A program made the position numbers and the translations under genes. Below, one piece after another: positions 8,031 to 15,610 of a DNA stretch of 18,774 bases. The first letter of the stretch is position 1; each line of letters opens with the position of its first letter. The stretch comes from DASTSN01 sp035760665 (GTDB lineage: Bacteria; Bacteroidota; Bacteroidia; Chitinophagales; Chitinophagaceae): assembly GCA_035760665.1 (NCBI GenBank), contig DASTSN010000065.1:1-18774 (forward strand), in the 5' to 3' direction. Below the pieces are notes generated by a model. It made no database searches and was not told where the DNA came from. It saw only the letters and a list, made by a program, of their open reading frames with translations.

Positions 8031-9215
8031 TTATGCATATAATGTATTGACAATGCCCAGTTCCAGTCCACGCAACTCGGCTAATCCGCGCAGCCGGCCG
8101 ATTGCACTGTAGCCAGGATTTGTTTTTTTATTCAAATCATCCAGCATCTGATGACCATGATCAGGCCGCACAGGGATCGTCCGTTTTCGCTTTTGTAAAA
8201 GTTCTGCAATAGTTTTTACCACTTCGTACATATTGGTATCCCCTTCTAAATGATTGGCTTCAAAAAAATTTCCCTCCTCATCGCGCAGCGTATTGCGCAG
8301 GTGAAAAAAATGAATGCGGTCACCCAACCGTCTGATCATTCCTGGCAGATCATTATCCGGCCGCACACCAAACGATCCTGTGCAAAAACACAGGCCATTT
8401 GACGGGGAAGGCACTGCTTTTGCCAGCCAGCCGATATCTGCTTCTGTACTAACCACCCGCGGCAAACCAAAAATCGGGAAAGGCGGATCATCGGGATGAA
8501 GCGCCAGTTTTATACCAGCCTGTTCTGCAACCGGGCAAACTTGTTGCAGGAAGGTCACAAGGTTTGAACGGAGTGTTTCGGTATTAATATTACGGTAGGT
8601 ATCCAAAGCTGCCTGGAATTGATCCAGTGTAAAACTTTCTTCGCTGCCGGGAAGACCGGCGATGATTGTCTGTTGCAGCCGTAGTTTTTCGTCGGCGGTC
8701 ATTGATTGAAAAAGTCGTTCCCCTCCTACCAGCTGATTAGTGGTATATTCCTTTTCAGCGCCCGGTCGTTTCAATATAAAAACATCGAAGGCCACCAGTG
8801 CTGCCATCTCAAACCGGAGGGCCTTTGAACCGTCGTCGAGTAAATAACTTAAATCCGTTCTCGTCCAGTCAAGCACCGGCATAAAGTTGTAGGTAACAAT
8901 ATTGATTCCACAAGCAGCAAGATGCCGAAGGCTGTCCTTGTAATTTTCAAGCAGCTGTGCGTAATTGCCGCTTCTTGTTTTTATCTGCTCGTGTACCGGC
9001 AAACTCTCCACCACATTCCATTTCAAACCGGCCTGTTCAATGAATTGTTTTCTTTTATCAATCTCCTCTTTCGTCCACACTTCTCCATTGGCAATATGAT
9101 GCAAAGCGGTGACCACTCCGGTGCATCCAGCCTGCCGGATGTCGCTGAGACTGACCGGATCTGAAGGTCCAAACCAGCGCATCGTTTGTTCCATCCTGAA
9201 AATCTTATTTTGCAT
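8031..9215 (-). CDS. uxuA: Mannonate dehydratase
   Basis: UxuA dehydrates D-mannonate to 2-keto-3-deoxy-D-gluconate, the third step of glucuronate breakdown, in the cytoplasm. The 394 residues match the family length. Recognisable UxuA stretches are MRWFGPSDPVSL near the N terminus, VTALHHIANGEVW (35-47) and NFMPVLDWTRTDL (110-122). Candidate metal ligands are His240 in LHPDDPP, Cys278 in CFCTGS, His305 in FFHLRN and Asp352 in RPDHGH. The ATG at 9215 is annotated. An in-frame ATG at 9194 (MEQTMRWFGP) lines up with the N terminus of the E. coli protein and is a real alternative; a weak AGG before 9215 slightly favours the longer form. It lies 52 bases after the SDR gene and 20 before uxaC. Confidence 0.96.
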   Translation of the reverse strand: MQNKIFRMEQTMRWFGPSDPVSLSDIRQAGCTGVVTALHHIANGEVWTKEEIDKRKQFIEQAGLKWNVVESLPVHEQIKTRSGNYAQLLENYKDSLRHLAACGINIVTYNFMPVLDWTRTDLSYLLDDGSKALRFEMAALVAFDVFILKRPGAEKEYTTNQLVGGERLFQSMTADEKLRLQQTIIAGLPGSEESFTLDQFQAALDTYRNINTETLRSNLVTFLQQVCPVAEQAGIKLALHPDDPPFPIFGLPRVVSTEADIGWLAKAVPSPSNGLCFCTGSFGVRPDNDLPGMIRRLGDRIHFFHLRNTLRDEEGNFFEANHLEGDTNMYEVVKTIAELLQKRKRTIPVRPDHGHQMLDDLNKKTNPGYSAIGRLRGLAELRGLELGIVNTLYA

Positions 9216-9267
9216 AATTTACCTAGTAAGTTTTGCTGTCGGCTTCCCATTCCCGGTTACACGTCGC

Positions 9268-10086
9268 TTATACACCGCTGTTACTTGTAAAACCGCCATC
9301 TACATCCAGTATTGTGCCCGTTACAAAAGCAGATGCGTCGCTAAGCAGGTAAATTAAGGCCCCGCTTAAATCGTCAGGTTGACCAAATTTTTTGTACGGC
9401 GTCATGTGCAGAATTGCTTCAGACCGTTTGGTGTAGCGGCCATCGGGTGTTGTTAGTAAGGTCCTGTTTTGTTCTGTAATAAAAAAACCGGGTGCAATGG
9501 CATTCATTCGTATTTTATCACCGTAACGATTTGCCAGTTCCACAGCAAACCACCGGGTGAAACTATCCACGGCAGCCTTAGCAAGACTATATCCCATGAC
9601 GCGGGTAATAGCCCGTTTTGCCGTCATCGATGAAATATTCACAATACTGCCGCCACCAGCCTGTGCAATCGCTTCTCCAAATATTAGTGTAGGTATTACT
9701 GTGCCCCACAGGTTCAGTTCCATGGCTTTTTTCATGCCGTCTATCTTCATAGAAAAAATTCCTGCACCGGGCTCCAAAATACCTTCAGGAATATTGCCGC
9801 CGGCGCCATTTACAAGTCCATCTATTTTACCAAATGTATCAAGGATTAGTTTTCTTGCTAACCTTACAGCGGATTCATCCGTTACATCAGCTGCAACGGC
9901 CAGGGCTTTACCTCCTGATTGATTGATCTTTTCAGCCCGTTGCTGTCCTTTGCCCAGGCTGCGCGGACTGCCCAAAATAACCACCGCACCGCCGGCCGCT
10001 GCAATTGCCCGGATAAAAGCCTCGCCCAGTACACCTGTGCCACCGGTAACTACAATTACTTTTCCTGCCAGTGAAAATTGATCCAT
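9268..10086 (-). CDS. uxuB: SDR-family D-mannonate oxidoreductase (fructuronate reductase role)
   Basis: This is a short-chain dehydrogenase/reductase of 272 residues, cytoplasmic. The Rossmann motif TGGTGVLG is at 14-21, the NGAGG segment at 93-97, and the catalytic set is Asn125, Ser152/153, Tyr166 and Lys170 (YSLAK). The start is the ATG at 10086. It is the first gene of the uronate run and is followed by uxuA and uxaC, so the likely reaction is NAD(P)H-dependent reduction of D-fructuronate to D-mannonate. SDR enzymes fill this step in Bacillus and many Bacteroidota, whereas E. coli UxuB is a long-chain dehydrogenase. The SDR fold is certain; substrate and symbol rest on context, and gluconate-type SDRs look similar. 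Confidence 0.82.
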   Translation of the reverse strand: MDQFSLAGKVIVVTGGTGVLGEAFIRAIAAAGGAVVILGSPRSLGKGQQRAEKINQSGGKALAVAADVTDESAVRLARKLILDTFGKIDGLVNGAGGNIPEGILEPGAGIFSMKIDGMKKAMELNLWGTVIPTLIFGEAIAQAGGGSIVNISSMTAKRAITRVMGYSLAKAAVDSFTRWFAVELANRYGDKIRMNAIAPGFFITEQNRTLLTTPDGRYTKRSEAILHMTPYKKFGQPDDLSGALIYLLSDASAFVTGTILDVDGGFTSNSGV

Positions 10087-10101
10087 GTTTTACTCATTTG
10101 C

Positions 10102-10125
10102 TGATTAAATGTACCAAATGACGCT
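10102..10125 (-). promoter_or_regulatory. possible -7 element for the uxuB-uxuA-uxaC-exuT run
   Basis: The short gap between the fucosidase terminator and uxuB contains TACATTTA on the minus strand, a one-base miss to TAnnTTTG, about 25 bases before the ATG. No clear -33 TTG was found. A promoter is expected because a strong terminator lies just upstream. Confidence 0.25.
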
Positions 10126-10131
10126 TATGTT

Positions 10132-10165
10132 AAGAAAAAAGAGCTACCCTTTTCGAGCAGCTCTT
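10132..10165 (-). terminator. Rho-independent terminator after the GH29 fucosidase
   Basis: On the minus strand AAGAGCTGCTC (10165-10155) pairs with GGGTAGCTCTT (10149-10139) over 11 bp, including two G-U pairs, around a GAAAA loop. TTTTTTCTT follows. It begins about 29 bases past the fucosidase stop and ends about 45 bases before uxuB, splitting the glycosidase block from the uronate run, at least partly. Confidence 0.88.
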
Positions 10166-10194
10166 GTTATGACTCAACTTGTTTAAAGCCCCAG

Positions 10195-11637
10195 CTACCT
10201 GGTAATTTTGAACGTAACCGCATAATTCCCTGCCGGTTTTCCCGAAAGCCCGGAGGGTATTTTCAACACAATTCCCTGTTCACCAGGCACCCACTTGATT
10301 TTTGTTTTCGGCGCATCCAGCAGTACAATCCTGCTTTTTTTGTCAAGAGAAATATTTTTGAGCGTAATTGTTGAGGGTAGTATCACTTCATTATCCTGGT
10401 CACTTAATACATGCACATACACCGTTTGTTTGTCTTTCGATTGCAGGTAAATGATATTACCCTCTTCGTAGGGGGCTAGCGGTATAGTATTATATACAGC
10501 CTCGTTATGCACTTTCATCCAGTCGCCAATTTCCTTTAAACGGCTGTAAGCCGTATCACTCCAGTCACCCTGGGGAGAAGGACCGATGTTGAGCAAAAAA
10601 TTGCCGCCACGGGAAATAATTTTCAGCAGCATGTGGATGACTTGATTGGTGGGTTTGTAGTGATCGTTGGGTACATAGCTCCACGAGTTACCCATGGTAA
10701 TACAGGATTCCCAGGGATAATCAAGCGCCGTGGCAGGGATGGTTTGTTCCGGGGTTACATAATTTTCGTATTCCCCACTGACGGTTCTGTCCACCACCAG
10801 CAACCCCGGCTGGTGAGTACGTGCCATCTTAGCAATACGCGGCATGTCAATGTCCTGGTCATATTTAATGCCTCTCTGCCATTCCACCGATGGATCGATG
10901 GTTTTATGCGGCCGCACCCAGCCGCCATCGAGCCAAAGAATATCCATTTTCCCGTAACCTGTCATCAGTTCTTCAATTTGCTTGTAGGTATAATTTTTAA
11001 AATCATTCCAGCGGTCGGGGTATTTTTTAGGATCGTAATTTACATTCCGGTCTTTGGGTGGAAAATAGGGCCACCAGTAATACGGGCAATGCCAGTCGGG
11101 CTTGGAAAAATAAGCGCCGATCATGAACCCATCTTTGCGGAAAGCATCAAATACCTCCTTCGCAATATTCGCTTTGGGATTTTGTGAAAACGGTGTTCTG
11201 GGCGATGTGATTTTATAATCCGTTTCTTTGGTATCAAACATGCAAAAACCATCATGATGTTTGGCGGTGAAAACGACGTATTTCATACCGGCCTCTTTTG
11301 CAGCGGCTGCCCATTTATCAGGATCAAATTTTGTAGGGTTAAAAGTGGTTTGCAAATTTTCGTATGCTTTCACATAATCAAAATAATTAGCTGCATATGG
11401 GCCCCGGCGTTGTGTCCAGCCTTCATCTTCCGGACAAATACTCCAGCTTTCTACAATGCCCCACTCGCTGTAAGTGCCCCAGTGCATCAGGAGGCCAAAC
11501 TTAATATCCTGCCAGTGCGCAAGCTTTTGCTGTACCAGTGTATCCGATGGCAGGACATAGTTGTCGGAAAAATTATGCTGCTGTGCATGTGCGCCAGCAA
11601 CAAGTCCTATCATTAAAGCAGCCAAAATTGTTTTCAT
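10195..11637 (-). CDS. Secreted alpha-L-fucosidase (GH29)
   Basis: This retaining exo-alpha-L-fucosidase of family GH29 releases terminal fucose from glycans, outside the cytoplasm. Numbered from the ATG, residues 1-18 form a signal peptide with AHA/QQ cleavage. Family marks are FGLLMHWG (47-54), the KHHDGF motif (126-131) and DILWLDGGW (232-240), in which Asp237 is the expected nucleophile. The acid/base residue is variable in GH29 and was not assigned. At 480 residues it is a typical catalytic domain plus a small C-terminal beta domain. The frame extends three codons upstream to a TTG at 11646; the ATG at 11637 is preferred because it gives a clean signal peptide start. Linkage preference (alpha-1,2, 1,3/4 or 1,6) cannot be told by eye. 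It lies 138 bases after the GH2 gene and is followed by a terminator. Confidence 0.94.
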   Translation of the reverse strand: MKTILAALMIGLVAGAHAQQHNFSDNYVLPSDTLVQQKLAHWQDIKFGLLMHWGTYSEWGIVESWSICPEDEGWTQRRGPYAANYFDYVKAYENLQTTFNPTKFDPDKWAAAAKEAGMKYVVFTAKHHDGFCMFDTKETDYKITSPRTPFSQNPKANIAKEVFDAFRKDGFMIGAYFSKPDWHCPYYWWPYFPPKDRNVNYDPKKYPDRWNDFKNYTYKQIEELMTGYGKMDILWLDGGWVRPHKTIDPSVEWQRGIKYDQDIDMPRIAKMARTHQPGLLVVDRTVSGEYENYVTPEQTIPATALDYPWESCITMGNSWSYVPNDHYKPTNQVIHMLLKIISRGGNFLLNIGPSPQGDWSDTAYSRLKEIGDWMKVHNEAVYNTIPLAPYEEGNIIYLQSKDKQTVYVHVLSDQDNEVILPSTITLKNISLDKKSRIVLLDAPKTKIKWVPGEQGIVLKIPSGLSGKPAGNYAVTFKITR

Positions 11638-11775
11638 GTTTCGCAAAATTATGGTGTTAAATAAAGTTCTTTGTTTTGTTATTATAAACTGTTTCAGCCG
11701 ATCGTTTTACTTACGCACAAGTGTGCGACGCAACAAAAGCCCAATAGCAGCACTACAGTCGGAAACATAGGTATT
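11638..11775 (-). promoter_or_regulatory. 138-base spacer before the fucosidase, possible internal promoter
   Basis: This is the longest gap inside the glycosidase block. It holds a small palindrome, CGCACA-AG-TGTGCG (11714-11727), without a following T-run, so it is not a good terminator. On the minus strand TAATTTTG lies 6 bases before the ATG and matches TAnnTTTG exactly, but it is too close to the start to be convincing. Confidence 0.2.
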
Positions 11776-14400
11776 CTAATGAATATCAATCTGCTGGTCC
11801 GTTACATTCCAGCCATATATATTCACGGCTGCTTTTTCGCCGGCAACAGGAGTGTAATCAATCGTAATTTGTTTTTCCTCACCGGGCAATACCGATATAT
11901 AATTATCACTGTAAAATGCAGGCACAATTCTTTCTTTAGTGGCAGCATTCACCAATGACAGCCTGTTAAAAAAAGCAATGGGACTGTTGCTGGGATTTTG
12001 AATTGATACCTCTACTTTTCCCGCTGCTATCATTTTGGCAGTTACATTGACCGGCGCTTTTTTCATTTGCTGCAAACCGGAGTAAGTCCCGGTTGAGTCC
12101 GGCAACCAGTATAAGTTATCATCCAGAAGTTTTTTGTTCTCATCCAGCAAGGAAAAATAGAGAAACAGACCTTTGGCTTTCGCCATTCTGTCCACTGCGT
12201 TTTTTACCGACAAATATTTTTTGGAACGGGTCGGTCCTATTTCAGAAAACACTTGGGTAAGCAAGGTTTCTTTTCCTGCAAAATCAAAGGCCTTTACCTG
12301 CAACATTATATTGTGCCTGGCTGTAAATGTATTGTTGGCTATCATCACCATACCATTTGCCGCATTGTACATTACGTGAAAAGGTTCGCTGCCTTTATGC
12401 AAGCCATAGAGACAGGCATTGGGATCAAGATAATAATCATACATCTGCCCGCGCAAGGCTGTCCAGGGGTTTTGTGTTTTCCAGATTATCACACCGGTGT
12501 ACCACTCCCACATATGCGCACTAAAGCCTTCGATAAGTGCCCGGTACTGATCATAATTTACCAGTTGCGCTTTATCGGCAAATTCTTTGAGCGTAGATGG
12601 TTTGCCATAAGTATTGATTGTATTCCCGTAACCAATGTATTTATGATACCGCCACACACAGTCTGCATCCCTGTAATCTTCGGCCGGTATCACCAGATTT
12701 TCTTTTGGAATAAACCGTTGCAAAGAAGTATAATCACCCATACCCACGGAACCAACTTCGGAATTGAATGGAAAACTCTGCTGTTCCCAGAAAGTATTGA
12801 TGTTTTGGATACCATAGGGGCCATCGCCATTCCCGCCAAACGAATTGTACGACATACTGTCGGAGTTGGAATATTCGATCAGATATCTTGTTCCGTCAAG
12901 TTGTGGCATAATAGCATCACGTATAGCAACCAGTATGTCTTCGGGAGGTGTTATTTCGTTTCCGCCACACCATAGTGCGAGTGATGGATGATTGCGCAGC
13001 ATCTTTACCTGGTCAACAACAGACTCTAGAAACAAATGATGATCGTCAGGATATTTTCTTCTGGTCCACTGATCATCTTTCTTCTTTGGATCAAGCCATC
13101 GGCCGTTACAGTCGCCGGAGTTCCAAAAATCCTGCATCACCAGGATGCCGTATTTATCGCAGGCGTTATAAAACTCAGGACGCTCTGTAATAGCGCCACC
13201 CCATACACGAACCAGGTTTACATTCATATCGCGGTGAAACCGTATTTCAGCATCGTACCGGGCATCAGAAAAACGAAGCATTTCATCTGATATAATCCAG
13301 TTACCACCTTTAATAAAAATAGGCTGACCGTTTACTAATACCTCCCGGCTGCGGGTTACGGAATTCCAGCTTGTATTCACTTCACGTATTCCAAATGATA
13401 CCTGTTCTGCATCGCTGGCTGTGCCTGCATCTGTAATAAACTGTACGGCGATGTTATACAGGTTCTGCGGTCCATAACCATTGGGCCACCAGAGTTTTGG
13501 TGCTTTTAAGGTATCATCAGGCAATTGTACGGTCATGTGTGCATTTGGAGCAACTGTAACATCAGCAGACACTTTTTCACCAGCGATCACGTATTGCAAT
13601 ATGCCATGCACTTCTTTACCCGTTGCATTCTGCAATTCGGCAGACACTTTTATAGTGGCGGGAGATTGTTGTGCATCAACCAATCTTTTACCCGGTACCA
13701 GTGTTATTACATGTGTGTTTTGTACGTTAACTGCACCTGTTTTTTCAATCGTAACCTTGTCCCAGATTCCCGTATTGCGGTCACGTACCGGCTGAATCCA
13801 GTCCCAGCCTGCCACATATTGATGCGAAACATTTTTTGCAATACGGCCATCGCCACCCTGCCCGCCATTGGGATTCCCGACTGGATCAGGCGGATAAACA
13901 ATCACAGCCAGCCTGTTTTTCCCATTCTTCGCCAGCCACTGCGTAATATTATAGGTTTGCCGCAGGAACATACCGTAAAATCTTTCTGAATTCAGTTTGT
14001 GCCCATTCAGAAAAACATCACAGCTGTAATTAATACCACGAAAATGCAGCCATACCTGTTCGTCGGTACCAGGCTTTTTTGCTGTAAAATCATTTACAAA
14101 CCAGTATGTATAAAACTCGCGGCCGGTGTTGTAAATGTCTGGGATTTTTTCATTGTTCATTCCATAAAATGGATCTGGCACCATTTTGTTATTGAGCATG
14201 GTGGCAAGTACCGTACCGGGAACTGTTGCAGGCATGAATCCCCGCAGCTGGAATGAAGGTGCAGAAATTTCTTCACCACTTTCATGTATCGATTTTACGT
14301 TAATACATTGCCATCCGCTGTTGAGTTCATATTCCTGCTGCGCCAGCAGCCTGTTACTAAAAAAACAAAGCAATGGTAAAATCAACCCTGTAAATCTCAT
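11776..14400 (-). CDS. Secreted GH2 beta-mannosidase, endo-beta-mannosidase (EBM)-like
   Basis: This is a large retaining GH2 glycosidase of 874 residues. Residues 1-20 are a signal peptide (LLA/QQ). It continues with a galactose-binding-like N domain (to about 220), an immunoglobulin-like sandwich, a TIM barrel starting near 355 and C-terminal beta domains. Glu482 in WCGGNEITPP is the expected acid/base and Glu548 in FNSEVGS the nucleophile. The barrel end at 611-650 (QLVNYDQYRALIEG...IIWKTQNPWTALRGQ) closely resembles plant mannosylglycoprotein endo-beta-mannosidase, which cuts Man-beta-1,4-GlcNAc in N-glycans. The wider group also includes beta-mannosidases and exo-beta-D-glucosaminidases, so the exact activity is open. 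The start is the ATG at 14400. It lies 45 bases after the propeller gene and near a GH125 mannosidase, supporting a mannose-rich substrate. Confidence 0.86.
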   Translation of the reverse strand: MRFTGLILPLLCFFSNRLLAQQEYELNSGWQCINVKSIHESGEEISAPSFQLRGFMPATVPGTVLATMLNNKMVPDPFYGMNNEKIPDIYNTGREFYTYWFVNDFTAKKPGTDEQVWLHFRGINYSCDVFLNGHKLNSERFYGMFLRQTYNITQWLAKNGKNRLAVIVYPPDPVGNPNGGQGGDGRIAKNVSHQYVAGWDWIQPVRDRNTGIWDKVTIEKTGAVNVQNTHVITLVPGKRLVDAQQSPATIKVSAELQNATGKEVHGILQYVIAGEKVSADVTVAPNAHMTVQLPDDTLKAPKLWWPNGYGPQNLYNIAVQFITDAGTASDAEQVSFGIREVNTSWNSVTRSREVLVNGQPIFIKGGNWIISDEMLRFSDARYDAEIRFHRDMNVNLVRVWGGAITERPEFYNACDKYGILVMQDFWNSGDCNGRWLDPKKKDDQWTRRKYPDDHHLFLESVVDQVKMLRNHPSLALWCGGNEITPPEDILVAIRDAIMPQLDGTRYLIEYSNSDSMSYNSFGGNGDGPYGIQNINTFWEQQSFPFNSEVGSVGMGDYTSLQRFIPKENLVIPAEDYRDADCVWRYHKYIGYGNTINTYGKPSTLKEFADKAQLVNYDQYRALIEGFSAHMWEWYTGVIIWKTQNPWTALRGQMYDYYLDPNACLYGLHKGSEPFHVMYNAANGMVMIANNTFTARHNIMLQVKAFDFAGKETLLTQVFSEIGPTRSKKYLSVKNAVDRMAKAKGLFLYFSLLDENKKLLDDNLYWLPDSTGTYSGLQQMKKAPVNVTAKMIAAGKVEVSIQNPSNSPIAFFNRLSLVNAATKERIVPAFYSDNYISVLPGEEKQITIDYTPVAGEKAAVNIYGWNVTDQQIDIH

Positions 14401-14445
14401 ACTGTCAGTTTTGTGGAAGTATTTATTTATCGATGGTAGTTTTCA

Positions 14446-15600
14446 CTACTGCCCAAGCTGATCTAATTTAAACCTGATCACTTCAATAGCTTCTTTCTGC
14501 CGGGAAATAATTACATACATATAACCATCAAAGATGATTGTATGCGGATATCCATACTGCCCACCTTTCCATAATCCCTCCTGCTGCAGCGTATACGGCT
14601 GATCAGCGATGATATAATTTTGATTGAATAATTTTCCGTCCTTTGAGAGGGTAAGGACCAGCGGCGTACGTGCATAATGGTGAAACGTATCCGGAATACC
14701 CACATAATAATATCGCCCATCGGGTAACCGGCCAAAGTGAAACTTGCTGTCGTTGTCAGTAAAATTTGTTTCGGCAGGTAACGACCAGTGCTCACCGTTA
14801 TCCTTACTTTCTGTTAGCCAGAGTTTTCCCTTCCATCCTTTACCGGTCACCCGCAGCAGCATGTGCAGTGTCCCGTCATCCGTTTGAAAAAACGATCCCT
14901 CGCAGAGCGGCGGTAATTTGTTTATTTCGGCCGGCGAATAAAAAGTAGCGGGGTTATCCTCCCTGTATAAACTATCTGCATAAAAACTGCGCATGGTCCA
15001 GCCGCTCAATCCGCGGTAATCATCCGTGAATGGAAATGTAAAATTGCCGCTGATAACAAGACGGCCATCTGCAATTTGTTCAGGGCCATGGTTGGGATTT
15101 ACCGGCACTTTCATGTCCACTGCCCGGCTCCAATGTTGACCATCAGTAGAAATTTTAGCCCAAAGATGAGTGCCTGTCCTGAACGGAGAATACTCGCCAT
15201 AATAAGCTACCAGGGTATCATTGAACTGGTGAAAACCCGCTGCCGTTAATACGTTTAGTGAATCATGCCTGAATACAGAAGGTTTTGCTAAAACTGCCGG
15301 TACTGACCAGCGAAAAAAATCTTTCGAGGTCGAAAACAGGACTCGCTGTCCTGGCTGATCCTCGTCTTTCATCCCATCACTCCAGATAGCCACAAACATG
15401 TTTTTATAATGTGTAATGGATGCGTGATGATTGTAAAACCATGCCGTATCTGGTTGGTAGATAATGACCCGTTCGATAGATAAGTGTACGATATTTTCCT
15501 CCGAAGTGTACGTGTTCCTGATCCGGGGTATTTGCGCCATAGCATGCATCACAGGCAGCAGCAACAAATACACAACAAATGAATACAGGTATTTATACAT
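14446..15600 (-). CDS. Secreted sialidase-fold beta-propeller protein, substrate unknown
   Basis: This is a 384-residue exported protein (signal peptide 1-22, AMA/Q) built of repeated propeller blades. Asp-box-like motifs SxDxGxxW are at 265-272 (SKDNGEHW) and, in shortened form, at 151-157 (STDGQHW); a more degenerate one is at 92-98. By eye, Glu234 in CEGSFFQTDDGTLHMLLR, Arg250 at the end of that strand, Arg311 in ARTPLVLTLSKDG and Tyr351 in YGYPHTIIFDG fall where sialidases carry the catalytic Glu, two of three carboxylate-binding arginines, and the nucleophilic Tyr. The first arginine (the RIP motif) is replaced by a His-His pair in NHHASI (58-59). It therefore looks like a glycoside hydrolase or related enzyme of the sialidase fold that need not act on sialic acid. 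Genes on both sides act on mannose; only 10 bases separate it from GH125. Confidence 0.72.
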   Translation of the reverse strand: MYKYLYSFVVYLLLLPVMHAMAQIPRIRNTYTSEENIVHLSIERVIIYQPDTAWFYNHHASITHYKNMFVAIWSDGMKDEDQPGQRVLFSTSKDFFRWSVPAVLAKPSVFRHDSLNVLTAAGFHQFNDTLVAYYGEYSPFRTGTHLWAKISTDGQHWSRAVDMKVPVNPNHGPEQIADGRLVISGNFTFPFTDDYRGLSGWTMRSFYADSLYREDNPATFYSPAEINKLPPLCEGSFFQTDDGTLHMLLRVTGKGWKGKLWLTESKDNGEHWSLPAETNFTDNDSKFHFGRLPDGRYYYVGIPDTFHHYARTPLVLTLSKDGKLFNQNYIIADQPYTLQQEGLWKGGQYGYPHTIIFDGYMYVIISRQKEAIEVIRFKLDQLGQ

Positions 15601-15610
15601 AACAGTACTA

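Noticed and set aside
11714..11727. CGCACA-AG-TGTGCG palindrome as a terminator between GH2 and GH29
   Set aside because: The usable stem is only about five pairs and no T-tract follows; it could be an operator half-site, but nothing supports that.
12253..12975. 240-codon plus-strand frame
   Set aside because: It is antisense to the GH2 gene, which has intact catalytic motifs in this stretch; the plus-strand product is low in recognisable structure.
14446..15600. Calling the propeller protein a true exo-alpha-sialidase
   Set aside because: The first arginine of the sialidase triad and the RIP motif are missing, and no sialic acid catabolic gene is nearby.
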